Assembly: GCF_018614585.1 (NCBI RefSeq)
Contig: NZ_JAGGOI010000009.1
Location: 1 to 64,000, forward strand
Reading direction: 5' to 3'
DNA length: 64,000 nucleotides
Source: Streptomyces sp. ISL-1
GTDB taxonomy: Bacteria > Actinomycetota > Actinomycetes > Streptomycetales > Streptomycetaceae
Shown here: piece after piece, positions 1 through 7,788 of the stretch
How positions within the stretch are numbered: the stretch's first letter is position 1
How the letters are laid out: every line of letters begins with the position of its first letter
Notes under the pieces: model-generated
Database searches by the model: none
The model's input: the letters and a program-made list of their open reading frames with translations, nothing else
What the model was told of the DNA's origin: nothing
Position numbers and translations under genes: made by a program

Positions 1-1
1 G

Positions 2-331
2 ACCGAGGACTCCTTCCCGGGCGAGATGCCCAATGTCATCGCCGCCCGGCTGTCCAACTACTTCGACCTCCGCGGTCTCAACATCACGGTGGACGCGGGC
101 GAGGCATCCCTCCTCGAGGCGTTCGACGTGGCCGGCTCCTACCTCGACTTCAAGGAGATCGACGTCGCGCTGGTGGCCGGGGTCAATGGCACGGCGCTGG
201 CGGGCTGGAACGACGCGGCGGGCCGCAACGCGGTCGAGGGCGCGTTCCTGTTCGTCGTGACCCGCAGGTCGCTCGCCGAAGAGGCAGGCCTGCCCGTGCT
301 GGCCGTCGTGGAAAGGAGCGTGGCAGCGTGA
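2..331 (+). CDS. C-terminal end of a ketosynthase-like PKS/PUFA-synthase subunit (partial)
   Basis: The reading frame is open from the window edge, so only the last ~109 residues are visible. They resemble the N-terminal half of a type I ketosynthase, with the block around SNYFDLRG followed by ITVDAGEASLL where active enzymes have VDTACSSSL. The nucleophilic Cys is thus replaced by Glu, as in the chain-length-factor-like KS domains of PUFA synthases. The protein stops shortly after this point, without the thiolase C-terminal half that carries the two catalytic His. It should be a non-condensing, CLF-like or structural domain. Its stop overlaps the next start (GTGA), so the two are translationally coupled. 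The domain assignment is by motif only and the upstream domains cannot be seen. Confidence 0.6.
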   Translation, partial: TEDSFPGEMPNVIAARLSNYFDLRGLNITVDAGEASLLEAFDVAGSYLDFKEIDVALVAGVNGTALAGWNDAAGRNAVEGAFLFVVTRRSLAEEAGLPVLAVVERSVAA

Positions 332-3084
332 CCGCGACCCTGCTGGGAGCCGAAGGCGCCCGCGAACTGATCGCCTTCCTCACGTCGGCAACGTCGGCAA
401 CGTCGTCGACCTCGTCGGGCGGGACTGCGGTGATCGAACGGGCCGTACAGGAAGGTGGCCGGACGCACCGCCTGCGCCTGCGCCGTCCGGACACTCCTCA
501 GCCCGAACCGCACCTCCTGGACCGGCATGTCCTCCGCCTGGCGCCCGCGCCCCGGGCCGCCCGCGCCGACGGGCCCCTGCCGCCGCTCTTCCCGCCCGAC
601 ACGGTGATCCTGACAAATACTCAGGAGGCCCCGAACGGCATCGTCCTGCACGAGGAAACCGTCGAGGCCGACGTCCTGCGCGCCCGGCCCCGGCACGTCC
701 GGGTGCTGGTCGACCTGTCCATCGAGGACGCAGAACACCCCGAAGACGGCGCGGACGGCGCGGACGGCGAGGGCGCCGAGAACGCCGGGAACGCCGGGAA
801 CACCGACAACGCCGAGGGCCGGAACCCCGGGCCCTCCGAGCGGCTGCTGCGGCTGCACGATGCCGTCTTCCGTACCGCGAAGGCCTGCACCGAACTCCCC
901 ACCCGCCCCGAATCATTCGTCATCGTCCTCCTCGGCGGGATCGACGCGGCACGTGTGCCGCATCCCTGCACCGGTCTGTTCACCGGCTTTGTGAAAAGCC
1001 TGGCCCTCGAATGGCCGGACTCGGCGGTCCTTGCCGTGGTCCATGAAGCCACCGATCTCGCCGCGGCCGAGAAGGACGCCGCGGCCGAGGCCGTGGCCGA
1101 ACAGCTGCTGCCCGTCGTCTCCTTCGCGGGCGGCACCCGCCTTCTGTGGCAGGCGGTCCCCGAGCCCGGACGGAAGCCGGAGCCGGCCGCCCGCCCCGCC
1201 CCGCGCCCCGGCGAGTACACCGTCGTCGCGGCCGGCGGCGGACGCGGCATCGGCGCCGAACTCCTCGCCGCGCTGGCCCGCCGCGACCGCCCCCGGCTCC
1301 ATGTCATCGGCTCCACCCGCCTCGACACCCTGGCGGAGGGCACACACCCGACCCGTAAGGACTTCATCCGCGCCCGTACGAGCGGCCCCGACCGGCTCAC
1401 CGTGCGGGAGGCGAACTCGGCCTTCGACCGGCTGTCCGCGGCCCGCGAGGTCGCGGCCAACCTCACCGCCCTCGAAGAGATCTGCGGCGCCGGCCGCGTC
1501 TTGTACCACGCGTGTGATCTCCGCGACCGCGACGCGGTGAACGCGGTCGTCGCCCGGATCACGGACCCGGCCACAGACGCAGACACCGAAGGCAGCGGCC
1601 GCGTCGACCTCCTGCTCAATATCGCCGGGACGAATCGCGCCGCCTCGGTGGACCAGAAGAGCCTCGCCGACTTCCGTGCCGTACGCGACCTGAAGGTACG
1701 CACGTACGCCAACCTCAAGGCGGCCTTCGGCGCCGCGCAGCCACGCCGCTGGTGCAACTTCGGGTCATTCGTCGGGTTCACCGGCCAGACCGGCGAGACC
1801 GACTACGGCGCGGCGAACGACTACTTCAACACGGCGGCCCTGCACAGCGCGGCCGGCGGCGCCCGGGAGTTCACCATCGGCTGGACCCTGTGGCGGGACG
1901 TCGGCCTCGGCGCGACGCCTTTGATGCGTACGTTCCTCGCCAAGAGCGCGCAGTTCACCGCCATGCCCACGGCCGAGGGGGTCGACCACTTCCTGCACGA
2001 ACTCGACCAGGCGGACCCGGCCCCGGTCACCGTGCTCTTCGGAGACCCCGAACGAGCCGCCATCGAGGCGGCGGTACCCGGCTACCTGGACTTCTGCCGC
2101 ACCCCGCCGGCGACCGCGGCACACGCACCCACCCTGCCCGGATTCTTCGTCGACGACATCGTCGACCGGGGCCCCGACCGGCTCACCGTCGTCCGCACCT
2201 TCAACCAGGAGCGGGACGCGTATCTCCACGAGCATGTCGTCAACGGCCACCCGACCCTGCCCGGCACGTTCGTGCCCGAACTGGCCGCGCAGGCGGCCAT
2301 GCATCTCGTCCCCGGCCGGGTCCCGGCCGTCTTCGAGGACATCCGGCTCGAATCCTTCCTGCGCCTCTACAAGGCGGGCCGTGACGAGACCAAACGCATC
2401 AAGGCCCGCCTGATCAGCCACGGTCCGGTCGAATCGGTCGTCGCGGTCGAGGTCACCGGCGACGTGCTGGCCCCGGGCGGGCGTCTCCTCGTCAAGGACC
2501 GCCGCCACTTCTCGGCGGTGGTGCGGCTGCGCGACGAGCCCGTCGCACCGCCGCGCTGGGAACACTGGGACGACCAGGGCTCCCGGCGCATGGCCGACCC
2601 GTACCACCTGCCCAACCCGGCCGTCCTGCTCAGCGGCGTCTTCGTCTCCACCGCCGACACCCGTAGCCATCCCAACGGCAGACGCGCGCGGTACGCACCC
2701 GACCGGCCGGGCATCGAGCGCTGGTTCTCCGGTCTCGTCGTCCCTTCCGTCCTCCTGGACGGCCTCGCCCGCGTTTCGGTCCTGGACCGCACGGACGGCG
2801 ACTGGACCCCGCTGGCCGTACCCCGCACCATCCGCCGCATCGATCTGTACGGCGGTCACACCGACGCCTCCCTCGCCGCCGCCGGCACCCCGGTCGAGCT
2901 CTACTCCCTGCCCTCCCGTCTCGACCTGGAGAGCGAGGAGGACAACCGGGCCGTGGCCGTCAACGCCGCCGGAGAAGTCGTGCTCCAGATCAAGGACATG
3001 ACGGGCGTCGTACTCGGCCATGTGAACCAGACCACCGGCGAGTACCGCGAACGCCGACGACCTGCCCAGGAGGCAACAGCATGA
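328..3084 (+). CDS. Polyketide/PUFA synthase-like subunit: ketoreductase plus dehydratase
   Basis: This 918-residue protein has a low-complexity Ala/Glu/Asp-rich N-terminal part. Next come a structural KR subdomain (GFVKSLALEWP, as in PfaA-type and other iterative type I KRs) and a catalytic KR: NADPH loop GGGRGIG at ~302-308, Ser480, Tyr493 and Asn497 in YGAAN. The C-terminal ~270 residues are a hot-dog dehydratase with HVVNGHPTLPG (His636) and Asp811 in LLDGLAR, so both DH catalytic residues are present. There is no KS, AT or ACP, so it must work with partners encoded upstream. It should reduce and dehydrate a growing acyl chain. It is coupled by 4-nt overlaps to both neighbours. Confidence 0.75.
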   Translation: MTATLLGAEGARELIAFLTSATSATSSTSSGGTAVIERAVQEGGRTHRLRLRRPDTPQPEPHLLDRHVLRLAPAPRAARADGPLPPLFPPDTVILTNTQEAPNGIVLHEETVEADVLRARPRHVRVLVDLSIEDAEHPEDGADGADGEGAENAGNAGNTDNAEGRNPGPSERLLRLHDAVFRTAKACTELPTRPESFVIVLLGGIDAARVPHPCTGLFTGFVKSLALEWPDSAVLAVVHEATDLAAAEKDAAAEAVAEQLLPVVSFAGGTRLLWQAVPEPGRKPEPAARPAPRPGEYTVVAAGGGRGIGAELLAALARRDRPRLHVIGSTRLDTLAEGTHPTRKDFIRARTSGPDRLTVREANSAFDRLSAAREVAANLTALEEICGAGRVLYHACDLRDRDAVNAVVARITDPATDADTEGSGRVDLLLNIAGTNRAASVDQKSLADFRAVRDLKVRTYANLKAAFGAAQPRRWCNFGSFVGFTGQTGETDYGAANDYFNTAALHSAAGGAREFTIGWTLWRDVGLGATPLMRTFLAKSAQFTAMPTAEGVDHFLHELDQADPAPVTVLFGDPERAAIEAAVPGYLDFCRTPPATAAHAPTLPGFFVDDIVDRGPDRLTVVRTFNQERDAYLHEHVVNGHPTLPGTFVPELAAQAAMHLVPGRVPAVFEDIRLESFLRLYKAGRDETKRIKARLISHGPVESVVAVEVTGDVLAPGGRLLVKDRRHFSAVVRLRDEPVAPPRWEHWDDQGSRRMADPYHLPNPAVLLSGVFVSTADTRSHPNGRRARYAPDRPGIERWFSGLVVPSVLLDGLARVSVLDRTDGDWTPLAVPRTIRRIDLYGGHTDASLAAAGTPVELYSLPSRLDLESEEDNRAVAVNAAGEVVLQIKDMTGVVLGHVNQTTGEYRERRRPAQEATA

Positions 3085-4475
3085 ACGAGGGAAACGAGAC
3101 TCCCCCGGTGCGGCCCCCGGGCGGCTGCCCGGTGACCGGTGCCGGGGCCAAGCAGGTCGAGGGGCCGAACGGCTTCCCGATGTCCCTGCCGCTCCTTTCG
3201 ACCGTGGCGTACGCCGCAGATCCGCCGGGCTTCTCGCTCCGCGCCCAGAAGAACCACGGCACCGTCGTCAAGCTCCCTCTGCTGCCCCACAACCCGACGG
3301 TTCAGCTTTCCTCCCCCGAGGCCATCCGCCGAGTGCTCCAGGGCAATGCCGACAATTACTCCCGCGGCGCCTACTACGAGGCGTTCGAGCTGTTCATGGG
3401 CAGGGGACTGCTCACCCTCGACGACGGCGACTGGCGCCCTCACCGCAAGGTCGTCAACCCCGCCTTCACACCGAACGCGATCGCCGCACGCGCGGCCGAG
3501 ACCGACGCGGCCGTCGCCGATCTGCTGGACCGCTGGGCCGAACACGCCCGCACGGGCCGCCCGTTCGACCTCTTCACCGAGTCGATGGCCCTTACCTGCC
3601 GGGTGATGGGGCTCGCGCTGGTGGGCAAGGACCTGTCCCAGGACGGTGGTGAGTTCGCCCGGGCGGTGTCGGTCGCGCTGGAGGCGATCTTCAAGAACGT
3701 AGGGCTGGACAAGATCATCCCCGCGTTCATTCCGACCAGGCACCGGCGGCGCACGGCCGCGGCCCGGCGCACGCTGGAGCGGGTCGTCGCTCAGGCCGCC
3801 CAGGACGTCGACCTCGGCGTGGGCGGCGAGGTGGCCACCCTGATACGGGAGTCGGACCTGCCGGAGGACGCCCTCTGGTCGGACCTGGTGACCCTCTTCC
3901 TCGCCGGCGTCGAGACCACCGCCCTCACCCTGTGCTGGACCCTCTACGAAATTGCCCGGAACCCGGTGGTCCGCGATCATCTGGAGGAGGAGACGGACCG
4001 GGTCCTGAAGCGCCGCCTGCCCACCAACCGGGACCTGGCCGACCTGCCGTACGCCGGCATGGTGGTCGCCGAGGGGCTGCGGATGCACCCGCCGGTGTGG
4101 CAGTTCACCCGTGAGGCGATCGAGGACGACGTACTGGCAGACCATCACATTCCGGCCGGCACGCCCCTGCTCGTATCGGTGTACGGAGCCCACTACAACC
4201 CGGAACAGTGGGAGAACCCGGAACAGTTCGATCCGGAGAGGTTCCGGCCCGGCAGCACGGCGACTCAGGACCGCTCGGCCTACCTGCCGTTCGGCGGCGG
4301 CCGCCGCCAGTGCATCGGCAAGAGGATGGGGCTCGCCCTTCTCGAGCAGGCTGTCGCCGGTATCTCAGGCCGGTTCCGGCTCACGCTGACCAGCGGTGAG
4401 GCCGGCTCCGGCGCGTACATCACGCTCTTCCCCAAGGGCGGCATCCGTGTGACGGCGAAGGAGCGGCGCCGATGA
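3081..4475 (+). CDS. Cytochrome P450
   Basis: This 464-residue P450 has the I-helix oxygen-activation motif AGVETT, the K-helix ExxR in EGLRMHPP, and a heme loop FGGGRRQCIG with Cys411 as axial thiolate. The length and motif style resemble fatty-acid-hydroxylating or tailoring bacterial P450s that use separate ferredoxin/reductase partners; no partner gene is adjacent. The start ATG overlaps the stop of the KR-DH gene and its own stop overlaps the next start, so it is made stoichiometrically with the two synthase subunits. That argues for oxidation of the carrier-bound or released chain. The substrate is unknown. Confidence 0.9.
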   Translation: MNEGNETPPVRPPGGCPVTGAGAKQVEGPNGFPMSLPLLSTVAYAADPPGFSLRAQKNHGTVVKLPLLPHNPTVQLSSPEAIRRVLQGNADNYSRGAYYEAFELFMGRGLLTLDDGDWRPHRKVVNPAFTPNAIAARAAETDAAVADLLDRWAEHARTGRPFDLFTESMALTCRVMGLALVGKDLSQDGGEFARAVSVALEAIFKNVGLDKIIPAFIPTRHRRRTAAARRTLERVVAQAAQDVDLGVGGEVATLIRESDLPEDALWSDLVTLFLAGVETTALTLCWTLYEIARNPVVRDHLEEETDRVLKRRLPTNRDLADLPYAGMVVAEGLRMHPPVWQFTREAIEDDVLADHHIPAGTPLLVSVYGAHYNPEQWENPEQFDPERFRPGSTATQDRSAYLPFGGGRRQCIGKRMGLALLEQAVAGISGRFRLTLTSGEAGSGAYITLFPKGGIRVTAKERRR

Positions 4476-6934
4476 CCACAACCGGTACGGCCGCCCACCA
4501 CGAGGCCGCTCAGCGATGGCCGGCGGTCCGGCCGCACCTTTCCTCCTTCGACCCGGACGCGTTCGTCCGGCCGGTCGACCGCTTCGTCTGGGAGCCGGTG
4601 CAGGTGCCGTACACCGGCCCGGAGTCCGATCGCCCGCTCGCCGGCCGCCGACTGCTGCTCGTCGGCGAATCCGCGGGCCTGGTCGCCGCCGTCGCCGAGC
4701 GGCTGGGCGAGCGCGGCGCCCTGGTCGTACGCTCCGATCCCGATACGGCGCTGCGTACCGACGGCTGGGACGGCATCGTCGACCTCAATGTCATGGGGAG
4801 TACGTACGAACTGGGCGACACCCTCTGGCAGCCGGCGCTGACCCGCACCACCGAGGCCATCCGCAGCGCCTATCAACGCTGGGTGACGGAGCCGCGCTTC
4901 GGCCGCCATGTCTACCTCGCGCTCACCCATCTCGGCGGGCTTGCGGGCCACGGCGAGGGGGAGGTGCCGCAGCCCCTGGGCGGCATCTGGGCAGGTATCG
5001 CCAAATGCCTGCCTCGCGAACTGCCCGCCGCCGGGATCGTCGTCGTGGACCTCGACCGCGCGGACCCCGCTTCGATCGCCGAGGCCGTAGAGCGCGAGTA
5101 CGTACGTCCGGAGCACTTCGAGGTCGGCTACCGCGAAGGCCTCCGCCATGTACTGGTCGGCCATCCCGCACCGCTCGGCCCGCCCGACAGGCACGTTCCC
5201 GACGAGCACGCTCCGGGCATGCCTCCCGGCAAGCACGCCCCCGGCCCGGACGACACCGTCCTGATCACCGGCGGTGCACGCGGCGTCGGCTTCGCGGCGG
5301 CCCGGGCGTTCGCCGAGACCTTCGGCTGCCGCGTGGTCGTCACCGGCCGCGGCGAGCGTCCGGCGGCGGACGAGGTGAGCGCCCTGGACGACGAGGGGTT
5401 CGCCGCCTGGCGCCGCCGACGGCTCGCTCAGGGCCGTACGCCGCGGGAACTCGCCCTGGTCCGGCGGGAGATCCACCGGGCCCAGGAGGATCGCACGGTC
5501 TGCCGCAACCTCACCGGGGCCGAGGCCGACGGGCTGCGCATCGACTATCTGCGCTGCGACTGCACCGACGCCGCGCAGGTCGAGCAGGCCTTCGCCGCGC
5601 TCGGCGAGGGGCCCGAGTTCGTCATCCACAACGCCGGGATCGACGACCCCGCCCGCTTCGACCGCAAGACCGCGGAAAGCGTTGTACGCACCGTGGACGT
5701 CAAGGTCACCGGCTTCGCGAACCTGGTGGCCGCGGTCCTCGCCCGACCCGAACGCCGAAGCCGGCTGAGGCTCTTGAGCAACGTCGGCTCCCTTGCCGGG
5801 CGGATGGGCGGGATGGTCGGTCAGATCGACTACGCCGCCGGCAACGAGGCCCTGGCCCGGATGGGCTTCTGGGCACGCGACAACCTCGGCCTTCCCGTGC
5901 AGACGCTGTGCTGGCCGACCTGGGAGCGGCTCGGCGTCATCGCCAACTACTCGGCCGCCGTCCGCTATGTCTCCACCCTCGACCCCGCGGAGGGCGCCCG
6001 CCGGTGGGTCGAGGAACTCAGCTCCGGCCACACCGACGAAGCCGTCTTCCTCGGACGTATCGGCGCCGTCCTCGCCCCCGGCCAGCTCCGCGGCTTCGGC
6101 CTGCTCACCGGGCATCCCGACCTGCCCCGCCTGCACGCGCTCGACCATCACCTGGGTGAGGTCGAGGAGTACGAGATCTTCCGCTCGCTGCGCAGCACCA
6201 CGCGGCTCAGAGCCGGTCAGCATCCCTGCCTGTCCGAGGTACGCGTCGACGCGGCCCCCGCCGTGCCCGTCAGCGTCGCCCTGGAGCACGCGGTGGCGGC
6301 AGGCGACTGGGTGGTCCCGGAAGGGTGGCCACTGCTGCACCTGCGCGAACTGCGCAACCTTCAAGTGCACCTGGGCGGCCTGCGGTTCACGGGGGAGCAT
6401 CTCACCCTGCACCGCGAGGCCCGCGGCGGCTACTCCGACGGCGAGTGGTGCGTCGACGTCACCATCCGCGGCGCCGAAGGCACGGACATCGCGGCGGTCA
6501 CGCTCGTCTACGGTGACCGGCCCGCCGAGCGGACACGGACAACGGTGCCGGTCGACGACGGGGCGAGCAGCCGGCCGGCCGCGCGGTCCGGGAGGCTGAG
6601 CTGGTCCGGGGTGGTCTTCCCGGAGAAGCCGGCCGACAGGAGCGAGGGCGGACTGCGCATCGACCTCCCGCCGGTGGAGCCGGCGGACTTGTGGACCGTG
6701 CCGTTCCCACCCGATCCGACTCTCGCACCGGCCGCCGTGGAAGCGATCGTCCGCGAGGTGGACCGCCACACGGTACGGGACGCGGCCGGCACGCTGACCG
6801 TCCGCCGTCTGGTGCTCTGCCCGGGCGCACAGCGCGTCGAGCATCTGCACGCCACCGTCGGCCTCGACCGCTGGACCGGGACCCGCGAGGGAGTGGGCGT
6901 GCTCCTCGCGGAGGGGGTCCGGCTCAGGGACTGA
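4472..6934 (+). CDS. Second KR-DH-like synthase subunit with a degenerate dehydratase
   Basis: This 820-residue protein has a structural KR region (~45-240) and a catalytic SDR-type KR with GGARGVG at 267-273. The KR active site is Ser440 with Tyr454 in DYAAGN. The C-terminal hot-dog region aligns with dehydratases, but the His motif reads HPCLSEVRVDAAPAVP. Val590 stands where the catalytic His is expected, so I infer a non-dehydrating scaffold or binding domain. It is the last gene of the coupled four-gene operon, and a strong hairpin follows. It could be a trans-acting KR for the synthase or a post-PKS ketoreductase. The SDR call is secure; the DH-like call is moderate. Confidence 0.7.
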   Translation: MTTTGTAAHHEAAQRWPAVRPHLSSFDPDAFVRPVDRFVWEPVQVPYTGPESDRPLAGRRLLLVGESAGLVAAVAERLGERGALVVRSDPDTALRTDGWDGIVDLNVMGSTYELGDTLWQPALTRTTEAIRSAYQRWVTEPRFGRHVYLALTHLGGLAGHGEGEVPQPLGGIWAGIAKCLPRELPAAGIVVVDLDRADPASIAEAVEREYVRPEHFEVGYREGLRHVLVGHPAPLGPPDRHVPDEHAPGMPPGKHAPGPDDTVLITGGARGVGFAAARAFAETFGCRVVVTGRGERPAADEVSALDDEGFAAWRRRRLAQGRTPRELALVRREIHRAQEDRTVCRNLTGAEADGLRIDYLRCDCTDAAQVEQAFAALGEGPEFVIHNAGIDDPARFDRKTAESVVRTVDVKVTGFANLVAAVLARPERRSRLRLLSNVGSLAGRMGGMVGQIDYAAGNEALARMGFWARDNLGLPVQTLCWPTWERLGVIANYSAAVRYVSTLDPAEGARRWVEELSSGHTDEAVFLGRIGAVLAPGQLRGFGLLTGHPDLPRLHALDHHLGEVEEYEIFRSLRSTTRLRAGQHPCLSEVRVDAAPAVPVSVALEHAVAAGDWVVPEGWPLLHLRELRNLQVHLGGLRFTGEHLTLHREARGGYSDGEWCVDVTIRGAEGTDIAAVTLVYGDRPAERTRTTVPVDDGASSRPAARSGRLSWSGVVFPEKPADRSEGGLRIDLPPVEPADLWTVPFPPDPTLAPAAVEAIVREVDRHTVRDAAGTLTVRRLVLCPGAQRVEHLHATVGLDRWTGTREGVGVLLAEGVRLRD

Positions 6935-7007
6935 GCCCGCACTGAAGCCGCGCTGAACAGCCAGTGCTGAAGCCCTCGCCGAGTCCCGGACTTGAGGTCC
7001 GCGCCAA

Positions 7008-7042
7008 GCCGCGACTGAGCCCCGAGCAGGCTCAGTCGCGGC
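7008..7042. terminator. Bidirectional hairpin terminator
   Basis: A perfect 14-bp stem (7008-7021 with 7029-7042) with a 7-nt loop lies between the convergent synthase operon and tetR. It overlaps the last codons and stop of tetR. There is no U tract, as is usual for Streptomyces terminators. Confidence 0.75.
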
Positions 7043-7625
7043 GCCAGCCGGTGACGACGGCACGCAATGTGGCCTCGTAGCAATCGGCGATGTCCAGACC
7101 GGGGGGCTCGTTTCCGGACAGCTCCAGGGACACGAGCCCGTGTGCCGCACCCCAGCATGACAACGCGATGACCTCGGGCTGACCGGACTTGAACTGTCCG
7201 GCCGCCTGCCCCCGCACCACCGCGTCCACCAACGGCGCGATGGTGTCCCCGACTTCACTCTTGCGCTCGGGGGTCGGCTCGTACTCCACGGTGCGGTCGG
7301 CGAACATGATCGCGTACAGGTGCGGGTTCGCGAGCGCGTACTCGCGGTAGGCCTCGCCGAGCCGGATGACGTCGGCGGCGGGATCGTCGGTCGAATTGAC
7401 GGTGGCCAGTCGCGCCACGAAGAGCCTGGCCGCTTCCCGGTACAGGCTGTCGAGCAGCCCGGCCTTGTTCCCGAACAGCGAATAGACCGCCGTGGTCGAG
7501 GTCTTCACGTCGGCTGCGAGCCGACGCAGGCTCAGCGCGGCAGTGCCACGGTCGAACACCGTGGCGGCAGCGCGGTTGATCAGCCTGAGGCGGAGTGCTT
7601 CGTCATGTGTCTTGAGCCGGGCCAT
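7032..7625 (-). CDS. TetR-family repressor with WHG-type C-terminal domain
   Basis: This 197-residue protein has an N-terminal HTH (~25-65, TSTTAVYSLFGNKAGLL). Its C-terminal ligand domain contains CWGAAHGLVSLEL, matching the WHG/TetR_C_13 type. It is divergent from the MMPL exporter at 7789 and, by analogy with many TetR/MMPL pairs, probably represses it and itself. Two AACnGT...ACnGTT dyads lie in the intergenic region. The likely inducer is the cluster's product or a lipid intermediate, which is inference. Confidence 0.9.
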   Translation of the reverse strand: MARLKTHDEALRLRLINRAAATVFDRGTAALSLRRLAADVKTSTTAVYSLFGNKAGLLDSLYREAARLFVARLATVNSTDDPAADVIRLGEAYREYALANPHLYAIMFADRTVEYEPTPERKSEVGDTIAPLVDAVVRGQAAGQFKSGQPEVIALSCWGAAHGLVSLELSGNEPPGLDIADCYEATLRAVVTGWRRD

Positions 7626-7630
7626 TCGTT

Positions 7631-7650
7631 AACTGTATCGCAACACCGTT
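7631..7650. promoter_or_regulatory. Candidate TetR operator 1 (AACTGT-N8-ACCGTT)
   Basis: Inverted half-sites AACTGT (7631-7636) and ACCGTT (7645-7650) lie 6 nt upstream of the tetR start codon. The same half-sites recur at 7719-7733 with shorter spacing. The position fits autorepression of tetR. Confidence 0.45.
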
Positions 7651-7718
7651 TTAAAACCTGACCCCCAGGTGGCCAAGCCTGCTTCGCCGACCGTGCCAGC
7701 ACTGGAAGAGCGATTAAT

Positions 7719-7733
7719 AACGGTGTTACTGTT
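7719..7733. promoter_or_regulatory. Candidate TetR operator 2 (AACGGT-N3-ACTGTT)
   Basis: This 15-bp dyad fits AACnGTnnnACnGTT and lies 56 bp upstream of the MMPL start codon at 7789. The core AACGGTGTT also occurs inverted at 7641-7650 near tetR. It could be the site through which the adjacent repressor controls the exporter. Confidence 0.5.
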
Positions 7734-7788
7734 GGCGCAGCGCCGGAGTCGGACACGCGGCGTTCGCCAACGATCTAGGGGAATACGC

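Noticed and set aside
4280..7258. 992-codon reverse-strand ORF opposite the synthase operon
   Set aside because: It is antisense to genes with intact KR and P450 motifs, is rich in Arg/Gly/Ala, and has no recognisable domain. It is a shadow of GC-biased codon positions, like many other long ORFs here.
7669..7788. N-terminal extension of the MMPL protein
   Set aside because: It would cover the putative operator and lacks a ribosome site. ATG 7789 has a clear Shine-Dalgarno and the usual MMPL N-terminus.
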